Origin: Competibacter_A sp003527885
GTDB lineage: Bacteria > Pseudomonadota > Gammaproteobacteria > Competibacterales > Competibacteraceae
NCBI GenBank assembly: GCA_035442025.1
Contig: DAORPQ010000002.1
Span: forward strand, 83,577-147,576
Reading direction: 5' to 3'
Length of the DNA stretch: 64,000 nt
Below, piece after piece: positions 1 to 8,053 of the stretch. A model generated the notes under the pieces. It saw nothing but the letters and a program-made list of their open reading frames with translations. It was not told where the DNA came from and did no database searches. Each line of letters begins with the position of its first letter. Positions within the stretch are counted from its first letter, which is position 1. The translations under genes and the position numbers were made by a program.

Positions 1-624
1 GCCACCTTCTCGATCCTGTTGCTGATGCCTTCCTGGGGCGGCATGATCAACGGCATCATGACCTTGTCCGGCGCGTGGGACAAGCTGCGCTCCGACCCGA
101 TCATGCTGTTTTTGATCACTTCGCTGTCGTTCTACGGCATGTCCACCTTCGAGGGTCCGCTGATGTCCTTAAAGAGCGTCAACGCGCTGTCGCACTACAC
201 CGACTGGACCATCGGCCACGTCCATTCGGGCGCGCTGGGCTGGGTGGCGCTGGTGAGTTTCGGCTCCTTCTACCATCTGATCCCGCGCTTGTACCAGACC
301 AAGCTCTACAGCCAGACGCTGATCTACGTGCACTTCTGGCTCGCCACCATCGGCATCGTGCTCTATATCACCTCGATGTGGGTCGCCGGCATCGGCCAGG
401 GTTTGATGCTGCGCAGCTTCGACGATTACGGCAACCTGGCCTACACCTTCATCGAAACGGTCGAGTTCATGCACACGCCGTATGTCTGGCGGGCTTTGGG
501 CGGCGCCTTCTTCGTGGCCGGCGCGCTGGTGATGGCCTACAACCTGGTGATGACCGTGCAGGCGTCCCGCCGCGAGCAGGCGGCCTTGGAAGCCAAACTG
601 GCGGCCAAACTGGCCAAGGCTTGA
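1..624 (+). CDS. ccoN: cbb3-type cytochrome c oxidase subunit I, C-terminal part
   Basis: Catalytic haem-copper subunit of the high-affinity cbb3 terminal oxidase in the inner membrane; it reduces O2 with electrons from cytochrome c. Only the last 207 codons are present and the frame is open from base 1, so the start lies outside the window. The visible part has several hydrophobic helices, a His-x-His segment (HVHSGALGW) characteristic of the late haem-binding helices of CcoN, and a short Ala/Lys-rich cytoplasmic tail. It is first in ccoN-O-Q-P-G-H-I-S; ccoO starts 27 nt downstream. The family assignment rests on this motif and on gene order. Confidence 0.95.
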   Translation, partial: ATFSILLLMPSWGGMINGIMTLSGAWDKLRSDPIMLFLITSLSFYGMSTFEGPLMSLKSVNALSHYTDWTIGHVHSGALGWVALVSFGSFYHLIPRLYQTKLYSQTLIYVHFWLATIGIVLYITSMWVAGIGQGLMLRSFDDYGNLAYTFIETVEFMHTPYVWRALGGAFFVAGALVMAYNLVMTVQASRREQAALEAKLAAKLAKA

Positions 625-651
625 CGCACGCTTTGCGGAGATCGAACGACC

Positions 652-1386
652 ATGCGACACGAACATATCGAAACCAATTCCGCCCTGATGCTGTTGTTGA
701 TCTTGGTGGTCATCAGCATCGGTGGCTTGGTGGAAATCGTCCCGCTGTTTTACATCAGCGAGACCATCGAAAAAGTGGACGGCGTGCGTCCCTATACCCC
801 CTTGGAAAGCCGGGGGCGCGACATTTACGTGCGGGAGGGTTGCTACCTGTGCCATTCCCAGCAGATTCGGCCGTTTCGCGATGAATGGCTGCGCTACGGC
901 CATTACTCGCTGGCGGCGGAGTCGCAATACGACCATCCGTTCCAGTGGGGGTCGCGGCGCACGGGGCCCGATCTGGCGCGGGTAGGGGGTAAATACTCCA
1001 ACCAGTGGCAGGTCCAGCATTTGAAGAACCCCCAATCGGTCGTGCCCCAGTCCATCATGCCGCGCTATCCGTGGTTGCTGGAGCATGATCTGGACTATTC
1101 CGACGCGGGCGCCCGGATGCGCGCGCAACGGGCGGCGGGCGTGCCTTACTCCCTGACGCAGCAGGAGTACGACGCCAACCTCAAGCGCTTCGGGAAAGAT
1201 ATCGCCGATCAACTGGACATCAACCAAGCGCAGGACAGCTTGCTCAAGCAGGCCCGCGAGCGTGATTTTGACGGTTTCCCCAACCGGGTCACGGAGATGG
1301 AAGCGTTGGTCGCGTACTTGCAGGTATTGGGCACCATGGTGGATTTCACCAAGTACGACGAAGGCTATTTTGCGCAATTCCGTTAA
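652..1386 (+). CDS. ccoO: cbb3-type cytochrome c oxidase subunit II (monohaem cytochrome c)
   Basis: Membrane-anchored monohaem c subunit that relays electrons from CcoP to the CcoN haem-copper centre, with its haem domain on the periplasmic side. The protein is 244 aa, usual for the family. One N-terminal membrane helix spans about residues 11-35, and the haem c site CYLCH is at residues 64-68, followed by SQQIRPF as in known CcoO proteins. The start is an ATG with a GGAG sequence 11 nt upstream. It lies between ccoN and ccoQ in the oxidase operon. Confidence 0.97.
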   Translation: MRHEHIETNSALMLLLILVVISIGGLVEIVPLFYISETIEKVDGVRPYTPLESRGRDIYVREGCYLCHSQQIRPFRDEWLRYGHYSLAAESQYDHPFQWGSRRTGPDLARVGGKYSNQWQVQHLKNPQSVVPQSIMPRYPWLLEHDLDYSDAGARMRAQRAAGVPYSLTQQEYDANLKRFGKDIADQLDINQAQDSLLKQARERDFDGFPNRVTEMEALVAYLQVLGTMVDFTKYDEGYFAQFR

Positions 1387-1430
1387 TTCCGAATCGCGCC
1401 CCCGCGCGGGGCGCGTTGGAGTTCGCTCCG

Positions 1431-1664
1431 ATGGTTGACTGGCTGCTGTGGTTCACCCGCATGGAGAATTCCAAACCTTTGGCCCTGGTGCTGTTTTTCG
1501 GAGCCTTCTGCGGCATCCTGATTTACGTGTTCACCGGCAAACAGCGCGCCAAGCGCTTGGAATCGTATAAGTACATCCCGTTCGACGACGATGGGCCACC
1601 GCTGTCCGACAGTTTGCGATCCGAACAACGATCCCAATCCCGCAAGGTGATGGACAATGAGTGA
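1431..1664 (+). CDS. ccoQ: cbb3-type oxidase small subunit CcoQ
   Basis: Small single-helix subunit thought to stabilise the cbb3 complex. From the ATG chosen here it is 77 aa, with one hydrophobic helix at about residues 15-34 followed by a basic stretch (GKQRAKRLESYKYIP) and an acidic, polar cytoplasmic tail. The tail is longer than in many CcoQ proteins of about 50-60 aa. A TTG 15 nt upstream is also in frame, but the ATG has GGAG 9 nt before it, so it is preferred. The 3' end overlaps the ccoP start by 8 nt, suggesting translational coupling. Confidence 0.88.
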   Translation: MVDWLLWFTRMENSKPLALVLFFGAFCGILIYVFTGKQRAKRLESYKYIPFDDDGPPLSDSLRSEQRSQSRKVMDNE

Positions 1665-2613
1665 AAAAATGCACGAACAACAATCGACCGGTGCCGTCCA
1701 GACCACCGGGCACGCCTGGGACGGCGATTTACAGGAATACAATAACCCGCTTCCGCGTTGGTGGCTGTGGTGTTTTTACGGCACCGTGGTCTTTTCGGTG
1801 CTTTATTGGTTCATCTACCCCTCCTGGCCGGTCGGGCAAACCTGGCTCAAGGGTTTCGGCAGCGTCAGCTACACCGTGACCGACAAGGCGACCGGCCAGC
1901 AGAAAGAGCAAGACTATCGCTGGAATACCCGCTCGCTGCTGCTGGAAGACCTCAGCGACGCCGCCAACAACAAGCAGCGCAAGGACATGATGGCCAAGGT
2001 CCAGGCGGCCGACTACGAGCAGGTCCTCAAGGACCCCAAGATGATGGAGTTCGCGCGCTCGGTCGGCAAGGGGCTGTTCGGCGACAATTGCGCGGCCTGT
2101 CACGGTCGCGGCGGGCAGGGCGTCGCCGGGTTGTATCCGAACTTGACCGACGATGATTGGTTGTGGGGCGGCGACATGGCCCAGATTCATCAAACCCTGG
2201 TGCAAGGCCGCAACGGCTTCATGCCGGCCTTCGGGCAGGTGCTGAAGCCGGAACAACTGGACGATGTGGCCGAGTACGTACTGACCCTGGCCAGCGAAAC
2301 CCGGCCGAGCGATGCGTCCGAGCGCGGCAAGGAGATTTTCCACGGCCAAACCGGCGGTTGCTACTATTGCCACGGCGCCGACGCCAAGGGCGTACCCTCG
2401 CAGGGCGCGGCCAATCTGACCGACAAGATTTGGGCGGTTGCCGACGTGCCCGCGCAAAAGAACCTGCCGGATAAAAAAACGGCCCTCAAGAACTTCATTT
2501 CGTCTGGCGTGAACAACACCCGGATCATGCCGCCTTGGAAAGACCGCTTGTCGCCGACCGATATCAAGCTCTTGGCGGTTTATGTCCGTCAGTTGGGCGG
2601 CGGCAAGCAGTAG
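1657..2613 (+). CDS. ccoP: cbb3-type cytochrome c oxidase subunit III (dihaem cytochrome c)
   Basis: Dihaem c subunit that receives electrons from soluble or membrane cytochrome c and hands them to CcoO. It is 318 aa, with an N-terminal membrane segment at about residues 34-56 and two periplasmic haem c domains with CAACH at 145-149 and CYYCH at 235-239. Length, the proline/tryptophan-rich entry to the helix (NNPLPRWW) and the two haem motifs are typical. It overlaps ccoQ and is followed by a 10-bp stem-loop, so ccoNOQP probably forms one transcription unit separate from the assembly genes. Confidence 0.97.
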   Translation: MSEKMHEQQSTGAVQTTGHAWDGDLQEYNNPLPRWWLWCFYGTVVFSVLYWFIYPSWPVGQTWLKGFGSVSYTVTDKATGQQKEQDYRWNTRSLLLEDLSDAANNKQRKDMMAKVQAADYEQVLKDPKMMEFARSVGKGLFGDNCAACHGRGGQGVAGLYPNLTDDDWLWGGDMAQIHQTLVQGRNGFMPAFGQVLKPEQLDDVAEYVLTLASETRPSDASERGKEIFHGQTGGCYYCHGADAKGVPSQGAANLTDKIWAVADVPAQKNLPDKKTALKNFISSGVNNTRIMPPWKDRLSPTDIKLLAVYVRQLGGGKQ

Positions 2614-2655
2614 CTTACCGCCGCCCACTACAAGGCCGGTTGGCTCGCCGATCCA

Positions 2656-2679
2656 CTCACCCCCCGCTCGGGGGGTGAG
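2656..2679 (+). terminator. stem-loop after ccoNOQP
   Basis: Perfect 10-bp inverted repeat (CTCACCCCCC / GGGGGGTGAG) with a 4-nt loop, 42 nt after the ccoP stop. The sequence after it (gcgttta) is only weakly T-rich, so it is a probable but not textbook intrinsic terminator. It separates the structural genes from ccoGHIS. Confidence 0.6.
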
Positions 2680-2841
2680 GCGTTTATCCCCAATAATATT
2701 AATACTTGCTAATATTCTCTGCTTCACGGGGCGTCCGGGCTGGCTGGCCACCGCCCGCGCGCCGCCGACCGACATTCGGCAGCGGCTTCCTTGGCGCACC
2801 CTGTAACCGTCCACGCCGTTCAATGGTACATCGAGTGGATC

Positions 2842-4266
2842 ATGTCCGAAGAAACAGCCCAGCTTTATCAGAAGCGCATTCAAATCTATCCACGTTCCGT
2901 CAAGGGGCGATTTCGCAATCTCAAAACCGCCGCGCTGGTGTTGGCGTATGTGATTTATTACCTGCTGCCCTGGCTGCGCTGGGATCGGCCCAACGCGCCC
3001 GACCAAGCCGTGCTTTACGATTTGCCGGGCCGGCATTTCTACATCTTTGGCTTGACCATTCAGGTGCAAGACATCTTCTGGCTGGCCGGCGCGCTGATCA
3101 TTTTCGCGATCCTGCTGTTTTTCGTCACCGGCTTGGCCGGACGGGTCTGGTGCGGTTATTTCTGCTTTCAGACGCTGTGGACCGATCTGTTCATGATGGT
3201 TGAGCATTGGGTGCAGGGCGAGCGGCCGGCGCGGATGCGGCTCGACAAGGGACCGTGGAATCGCGAGAAATTCGCCAAGAAAGGCGGCACTTACGCCTTG
3301 TGGCTGCTCATCGCGTTCTGGACAGGCCTGACCTTTACCATGTATTGGACCGACGCGCCGACGCTGGTGGTGGATACGCTGCTGGGGCGAGCGCCGTATC
3401 CGGCGTACTTCACCACGTTCCTGCTGACCGCGACGACCTTCGTCATGGCGGGTCTGGCCCGCGAGCAGGTCTGCACCTACATGTGTCCCTACGCGCGCTT
3501 TCAAAGCGCTATGTTCGACCATGACACGCTGATCGTGTCCTACAACCAGCGGCGCGGCGACGGTGAAAAAGGGCGCGCCAAACTCGGTAAAGGCTTGAAA
3601 ACCCGTGAAGAGCGCCAGGCGCAAGGGGTCGGGGATTGCATCGAATGCGGTTATTGCGTGCAGGTGTGTCCGGTCGGCATCGACATTCGCAAGGGCCTTC
3701 AGTATCAGTGTATCTCCTGCGCGCTGTGCATCGACGCCTGCGACACCATCATGGACAATTTGCAGTGGCCGCGCGGCTTGATCCGCTATACCTCGGAAAA
3801 TGCCCTCAGCGGCAAGAAAACTAATCTGATCAAGGCAAAAACGATCGGTTACGGCGTGATTCTGGTGGCGGCCATCGCGATGTTGACCTGGAGCATCCTG
3901 ACCCGCTCGCCTTACACGGCGACCGTCGAACAAGTCCGTCAGCCGTTGTACTCACAACTGACCGACGGCAGTACCCGCAATACCTACGAAATCAAGCTGA
4001 ACAACAAGTTGACGGCGCCGATGACGGTGGGCATCGGCATCGAAGGCGCGACCGGCGCGATTCTGGACATGGATGGCATGGAGCGAATCGCGCTGGAGCC
4101 TCAGGAGCGCATCAAGTTGCTGGCGCGCGTGCAAATTGCGCCCGACCCGACCGGAAAGGGCGAACATATCGATAAGATTACGTTCGTCATCAAACCCTTG
4201 GAGGGGGTGACGGCCGAACCGATCCGCCGGCGGGTGCCGTTCTCCACGCCGGATGACGGGCGATGA
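2842..4266 (+). CDS. ccoG: cytochrome oxidase accessory protein CcoG (RdxA/FixG)
   Basis: Polyferredoxin-like membrane protein needed for cbb3 assembly; the family is linked to reduction and delivery of copper. The 474-aa product starts at an ATG giving MSEETAQLYQKRIQIYP, the usual CcoG N-terminus; an in-frame ATG 51 nt upstream is rejected because it would add an atypical tail. Two 4Fe-4S motifs are visible, CIECGYCVQVCP (266-277) and CISCALCIDACD (290-301). Before them come membrane helices and the CTYMCPYARFQ cysteine pair, and an Ig-like periplasmic C-terminal domain follows. Its stop overlaps ccoH as ATGA. Confidence 0.95.
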   Translation: MSEETAQLYQKRIQIYPRSVKGRFRNLKTAALVLAYVIYYLLPWLRWDRPNAPDQAVLYDLPGRHFYIFGLTIQVQDIFWLAGALIIFAILLFFVTGLAGRVWCGYFCFQTLWTDLFMMVEHWVQGERPARMRLDKGPWNREKFAKKGGTYALWLLIAFWTGLTFTMYWTDAPTLVVDTLLGRAPYPAYFTTFLLTATTFVMAGLAREQVCTYMCPYARFQSAMFDHDTLIVSYNQRRGDGEKGRAKLGKGLKTREERQAQGVGDCIECGYCVQVCPVGIDIRKGLQYQCISCALCIDACDTIMDNLQWPRGLIRYTSENALSGKKTNLIKAKTIGYGVILVAAIAMLTWSILTRSPYTATVEQVRQPLYSQLTDGSTRNTYEIKLNNKLTAPMTVGIGIEGATGAILDMDGMERIALEPQERIKLLARVQIAPDPTGKGEHIDKITFVIKPLEGVTAEPIRRRVPFSTPDDGR

Positions 4267-5057
4267 CCGACCTGTTGCTCAGCCTGGCCGGCGGCGCGGG
4301 GCTGAGCCTGCTGGCCAATGCGGCGCTGGTTCGGTTCGGTCGGACTAGCGCCAAGCAGGCCGCCGCCGTGGTGGCCCTGGCGACGGTGGGCCTGTATGTT
4401 CCCTATAGCGTCATTCGTTGGCCCGGTGGTGACATCTTCGCGATCCATTTGGGAATTTACCTGCTGGTTTCGCTGGCTTGCGGGATGTTGCTGGACAGTC
4501 GGGCCAGTGGTAAAGGCGTGCATTGGGGACCGGCCGCGATTACCGGCTTTTTCATCTTCGTGGCGATAGCTGGCGCGGTGTTCGTGGCCATTGCCGAACG
4601 CGGCCTCACGCCGGCCGTTTGGGGTCGCTGGTTGCCGGCTTCCGAGAGCGGCCGACAGATCACCTCGGTATTTCCGGGAGTGATCTCGCACGATTTCCAT
4701 AAAAAGGAAGCGCTTTATAACCAATACCTTCAGCAGGTGGAGCGCCAGCGGCAACGGGGTTGGCAAGTCCAGAAAGGCTGGTTGGGCAAGGTCTCGGTCA
4801 ATGAACCATCGGTGTTTCGGGTGGCCGTGCGCACCCGAGAAGGCGGGCCGGTGGCGGGAGCGGAGGTAGCCGGGCAATTTTTACGGCCCTCGGACAGCAG
4901 GCAAGATGTCGCCTTTACCCTAGTCGAAACCGCTCCCGGAATTTACGAGACGACGCTGAATTTGCCGTGGGCGGGTACCTGGAATCTGGTGTTGCAAATT
5001 CGCAAGGGCGAGGATTTACACGAAATTCGCGCGGTCACACAAGTACCATCCCGTTAA
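4263..5057 (+). CDS. ccoH: FixH/CcoH-like cbb3 assembly protein with N-terminal membrane extension
   Basis: Likely assembly or stability factor of the cbb3 oxidase. The C-terminal half (about 135-264) looks like the FixH domain: an SHDFHKKEALYNQYL segment resembling the family's DYYKEGL region, then a beta-rich periplasmic part. It is 264 aa, clearly longer than typical CcoH (about 150-190 aa), because about 115 residues at the N-terminus contribute roughly three additional hydrophobic segments before the usual anchor helix (about 91-113). The start overlaps ccoG (ATGA). Assignment rests on the C-terminal pattern and on its position between ccoG and ccoI. Confidence 0.82.
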   Translation: MTDLLLSLAGGAGLSLLANAALVRFGRTSAKQAAAVVALATVGLYVPYSVIRWPGGDIFAIHLGIYLLVSLACGMLLDSRASGKGVHWGPAAITGFFIFVAIAGAVFVAIAERGLTPAVWGRWLPASESGRQITSVFPGVISHDFHKKEALYNQYLQQVERQRQRGWQVQKGWLGKVSVNEPSVFRVAVRTREGGPVAGAEVAGQFLRPSDSRQDVAFTLVETAPGIYETTLNLPWAGTWNLVLQIRKGEDLHEIRAVTQVPSR

Positions 5058-5104
5058 AACGCGGTCGGTTAAGCTCATTTCACGAAGGCGCCACGTCAAA
5101 TTTC

Positions 5105-7564
5105 ATGCCCGTTTCCACCGAAGCGCTCGCCGGAGCTGGTTCAGCGGCGGAAAACGCCTGTTTCCACTGCGGCTTGCCGGTCCCGCCGGGCGCACGCTAT
5201 GCGGTGGTGATCGAGAGTCGAAGCCAGCCGATGTGCTGTCATGGCTGTGCGGCGGTGGCGGAGGCTATCGTAGCGGCCGGACTGACCGATTTTTATCATC
5301 ATCGCACCGCGCCTGCCCGCCGCGCCGAGGATTTGATCCCCGGACCGTTGCGCGGGCTGGAGCTGTACGACCGGCCGGATTTGCAAAAAAGCTTCGTGCG
5401 TGTCGAAAGCGAGCACATCCGAGACGCCGCGCTGATGGTGGAAGGGATCGTCTGCGCCGCCTGCGTCTGGTTGAACGAGCGCCATGTCAGCCGCTTGCCG
5501 GGCGTGTTGGAATTTCGGGTCAATTACTCTACCCATCGCGCCAGCGTGCGCTGGGACGAGCGCCAGATTCGGCTCAGCGAGATTCTGGCCGCCATTTCCG
5601 CCATCGGTTACCTCGCCCATCCCTTCGATCCGCGCCGCCAGGAAGCGCTACTAAAACGCGAACACACTGCGGCCTTGCGCCGACTGGCGGTGGCCGGCCT
5701 CGGCTCGATGCAGGTGATGATGCTGGCGGTCGGGTTATATGCCGGCGACTATCAGGGCATGGAGGACTGGATTCGGGCGTTCCTGCGCTGGGTCTGTCTG
5801 ATTCTGGCCGTGCCGGTGGTGGTTTATTCCGCGCAACCCTTCTACCAAAGCGCTTGGCGCGACCTGCGTCGCCGGCAATTGGGGATGGATGTGCCGGTCT
5901 CCCTGGCGATCGTGACGGCCTTTGCCGCCAGCCTCTGGTACACGTGGCGGGGGGGCGGCGAGGTCTATTACGATTCGGTCACCATGTTCGTCTTTTTTCT
6001 GCTGGCGGGCCGGTTTCTGGAAATGAGCGCGCGCCACAAGGCGGGGCAGATTTCCGAAGCCTTGGTGCGGATGTTGCCGGCCTCCGCGACCCGGCTCGAT
6101 GCTGCGGGCGGCGAGCAGGTCGTCCCGATCGCGGAATTGACGCCCGGCGATCGGGTGCTGGTGCGACCGGGTGAGACCATCCCGGCCGATGGGCGGGTGG
6201 TGGAAGGAGCGAGCAAGGTCGACGAATCGCTGTTGACCGGCGAGAGCCTGCCTTTGCCGCGCGGGGTGGGCGAAGCGCTGGTCGGCGGCGCGGTCAACGT
6301 GGAAAGCCCGCTGGTCGTGCAGGTCGAAAAGGTCGGTTCCGACACCGTGCTGTCGGCCATCGTGCGGTTGCTGGAACGGGCTCAGGCCGAAAAACCGCGT
6401 CTTGCCTTGCTGGCCGACCGTATCGCCGGCGGGTTCGTCGCCGCGCTGCTGGTCGTGGCGGGCGCGGTGCTGCTGGCTTGGTGGTCGTCGAGCGACTTCG
6501 ATACCGCTTTTCGGATTACCTTGGCGGTATTGGTGGTCACCTGCCCTTGCGCGCTATCGTTGGCCACGCCGACCGCCATCGTGGCGGCGACCGGCGCGTT
6601 GACCCGGATCGGGCTGTTGACCACGCGCGGTCATGCCTTGGAGAGTCTGGCGCGAGCCGATCAGATCATTTTCGACAAAACGGGGACATTGACCTACGGT
6701 CGGCCCCGGTTGGTGGCGGTGGAGCCTGTCGGAGGGTCGGACGCTGAGCGCTGTCTGGCGCTGGCGGCGGCGCTGGAGCGCGGCTCCGAGCATCCGGTGG
6801 GCCGCGCGCTGGTGGAAGCGGCCGGCAGCGCCGTTCCGAACGCGACCGAATTGAAAAATACGCCGGGTAGCGGGATCGAAGGGTGGATCGAAGGCCGACG
6901 TTATCGGGTGGGCCGGCCTGACTTCGTGACCGGTTCGGAGATGGAGCCGTCGCTCGAACGACGCGATTTCGAGGCTTCGGGAACCTGGGTGGCGTTGGGC
7001 GACGAGAGCGGGTTGCTGGCTTGGCTGCACTTGGCCGACAGCTTGCGGCCCGGTGCGGCGGACGCGGTGGCCGCCTTGCAGCGCCGGGGTCTGGCGGTGG
7101 AATTGCTGAGCGGTGATCGTGCTGAGGCGGTCGCCCACATCGCCCGCGCCGTGGGCATCACGGAAGCCAAGGGCCAGATGTCGCCGCGGGATAAGCTGGA
7201 GCGGCTGCGGGACTTGCAAAAGCAAGGCCGGATCGTGGCGATGGTCGGGGACGGTATCAACGACGCGCCGGTGCTGGCGGCGGCTCAGGTATCGCTGGCG
7301 ATGGGCGGCGGCACGCAATTGGCCCATGCCACGGCCGACATGATTCTGCTGTCGGAACGGTTGGAGCATCTGGTCAGCGGGGTCGATACAGCCCGGAAAA
7401 CCCTGACGGTCATACGCGAGAATTTCGCTTGGGCGATCGGCTACAATCTCATCGCGCTGCCGCTGGCCGCCGGAGGTTGGCTGACGCCCTGGATGTCGGC
7501 GCTCGGGATGTCGTTCAGTTCGTTGTTGGTGGTGGTCAACGCGCTGCGGCTCAGGCAAATCTGA
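5105..7564 (+). CDS. ccoI: copper-translocating P-type ATPase of cbb3 assembly (CcoI/FixI)
   Basis: P1B-type ATPase that moves copper across the inner membrane for insertion into cbb3 oxidase. The 819-aa product (ATG giving MPVSTEAL) has an N-terminal cysteine-rich domain (CFHCG, CCHGC), a heavy-metal-associated domain with CAAC at 117-120, transport motif CPC at 480-482, phosphorylation site DKTGT with Asp524, the SEHP motif near 561-564, and GDGINDAP. An in-frame start 138 nt upstream would read back into ccoH and is rejected. No strong ribosome binding site is seen at the chosen start. It is followed by ccoS. Confidence 0.94.
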   Translation: MPVSTEALAGAGSAAENACFHCGLPVPPGARYAVVIESRSQPMCCHGCAAVAEAIVAAGLTDFYHHRTAPARRAEDLIPGPLRGLELYDRPDLQKSFVRVESEHIRDAALMVEGIVCAACVWLNERHVSRLPGVLEFRVNYSTHRASVRWDERQIRLSEILAAISAIGYLAHPFDPRRQEALLKREHTAALRRLAVAGLGSMQVMMLAVGLYAGDYQGMEDWIRAFLRWVCLILAVPVVVYSAQPFYQSAWRDLRRRQLGMDVPVSLAIVTAFAASLWYTWRGGGEVYYDSVTMFVFFLLAGRFLEMSARHKAGQISEALVRMLPASATRLDAAGGEQVVPIAELTPGDRVLVRPGETIPADGRVVEGASKVDESLLTGESLPLPRGVGEALVGGAVNVESPLVVQVEKVGSDTVLSAIVRLLERAQAEKPRLALLADRIAGGFVAALLVVAGAVLLAWWSSSDFDTAFRITLAVLVVTCPCALSLATPTAIVAATGALTRIGLLTTRGHALESLARADQIIFDKTGTLTYGRPRLVAVEPVGGSDAERCLALAAALERGSEHPVGRALVEAAGSAVPNATELKNTPGSGIEGWIEGRRYRVGRPDFVTGSEMEPSLERRDFEASGTWVALGDESGLLAWLHLADSLRPGAADAVAALQRRGLAVELLSGDRAEAVAHIARAVGITEAKGQMSPRDKLERLRDLQKQGRIVAMVGDGINDAPVLAAAQVSLAMGGGTQLAHATADMILLSERLEHLVSGVDTARKTLTVIRENFAWAIGYNLIALPLAAGGWLTPWMSALGMSFSSLLVVVNALRLRQI

Positions 7565-7579
7565 GATGGGGGTGATTCC

Positions 7580-7777
7580 GTGCGGATTTTGTTCCTGTTG
7601 ATTCCAATGGCTTTGGGCGTGGCTGGTGTGGCGTTATGGGCCTTTCTTTGGGCGGTGCGAACCGGTCAGTTCGACGATTTGGAAGGGCCGGCCCACCGCA
7701 TTCTGATGGACGACGACGACCCGCGCCTCCCTGGGCCGCGCGGGGCTTCTGATGAGCATAAATCATTGAATGAATGA
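7580..7777 (+). CDS. ccoS: cbb3 oxidase assembly protein CcoS
   Basis: Small membrane protein required for cofactor insertion into cbb3 oxidase. It is 65 aa, with one N-terminal helix (about 3-25) and the family signature QFDDLEGPAHRILMDDD at about residues 32-48. The start is a GTG preceded by a G-rich purine tract (gggggtga) a few nucleotides upstream. It lies 15 nt after ccoI, completing the ccoGHIS block. Confidence 0.92.
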   Translation: MRILFLLIPMALGVAGVALWAFLWAVRTGQFDDLEGPAHRILMDDDDPRLPGPRGASDEHKSLNE

Positions 7778-7822
7778 GATAAAAAGTTTATTATCCGATT
7801 GTAAACCAAAAGGGGAAAAACG

Positions 7823-7924
7823 ATGTTTAGCTTTCAGAATTTTCCATTGGCCATCATCATCGCGCTGATTGTCATATCCTATCTGAGCTTTTTCTCGGCG
7901 GTACCCTGGGATAAGCTGTTCTAA
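7823..7924 (+). CDS. 33-residue single-helix membrane protein, candidate oxidase-associated subunit
   Basis: Unannotated small ORF. An ATG preceded by AGGGG at a 7-nt spacing opens 33 codons ending in TAA. The product begins MFSFQNFPLA, has one strongly hydrophobic helix at about residues 8-25, and ends in VPWDKLF. It starts 45 nt after ccoS, in the same direction and before the operon terminator, so it is probably co-transcribed with the cbb3 assembly genes. Small single-helix subunits are known for such oxidases (CcoM of Pseudomonas stutzeri cbb3, CydX of bd oxidase). That it plays such a role is inference; sequence identity to CcoM was not checked. Confidence 0.6.
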   Translation: MFSFQNFPLAIIIALIVISYLSFFSAVPWDKLF

Positions 7925-7996
7925 AATCCTGCGGGTTTTTCGGTCGGGCGATCTGTCGTTTCGCCGGCCATTCGGAAAATCCGGTCCTGCCGATAG

Positions 7997-8030
7997 CCGC
8001 CTCCTTCCATGAAAGAGGCGGTTTTGTTGT
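7997..8030 (+). terminator. intrinsic terminator ending the cco operon
   Basis: Stem CCGCCTC / GAGGCGG (7 bp) with an 11-nt loop, followed by ttttgttgttg. It lies 73 nt after the 33-codon ORF. An ATG at 8009, in frame with birA, falls inside the loop, which argues against it as the birA start. Confidence 0.72.
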
Positions 8031-8053
8031 TGTCGCAACGAGAGATCGAGCGC

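Noticed and set aside
1729..3933. 734-codon minus-strand open frame across ccoP-ccoG
   Set aside because: Runs antisense to two certain genes and has no recognisable domain.
8009..8053. Upstream ATG as the birA start
   Set aside because: Lies in the loop of the cco operon terminator and has no ribosome binding site; the ATG at 8054 is preferred.
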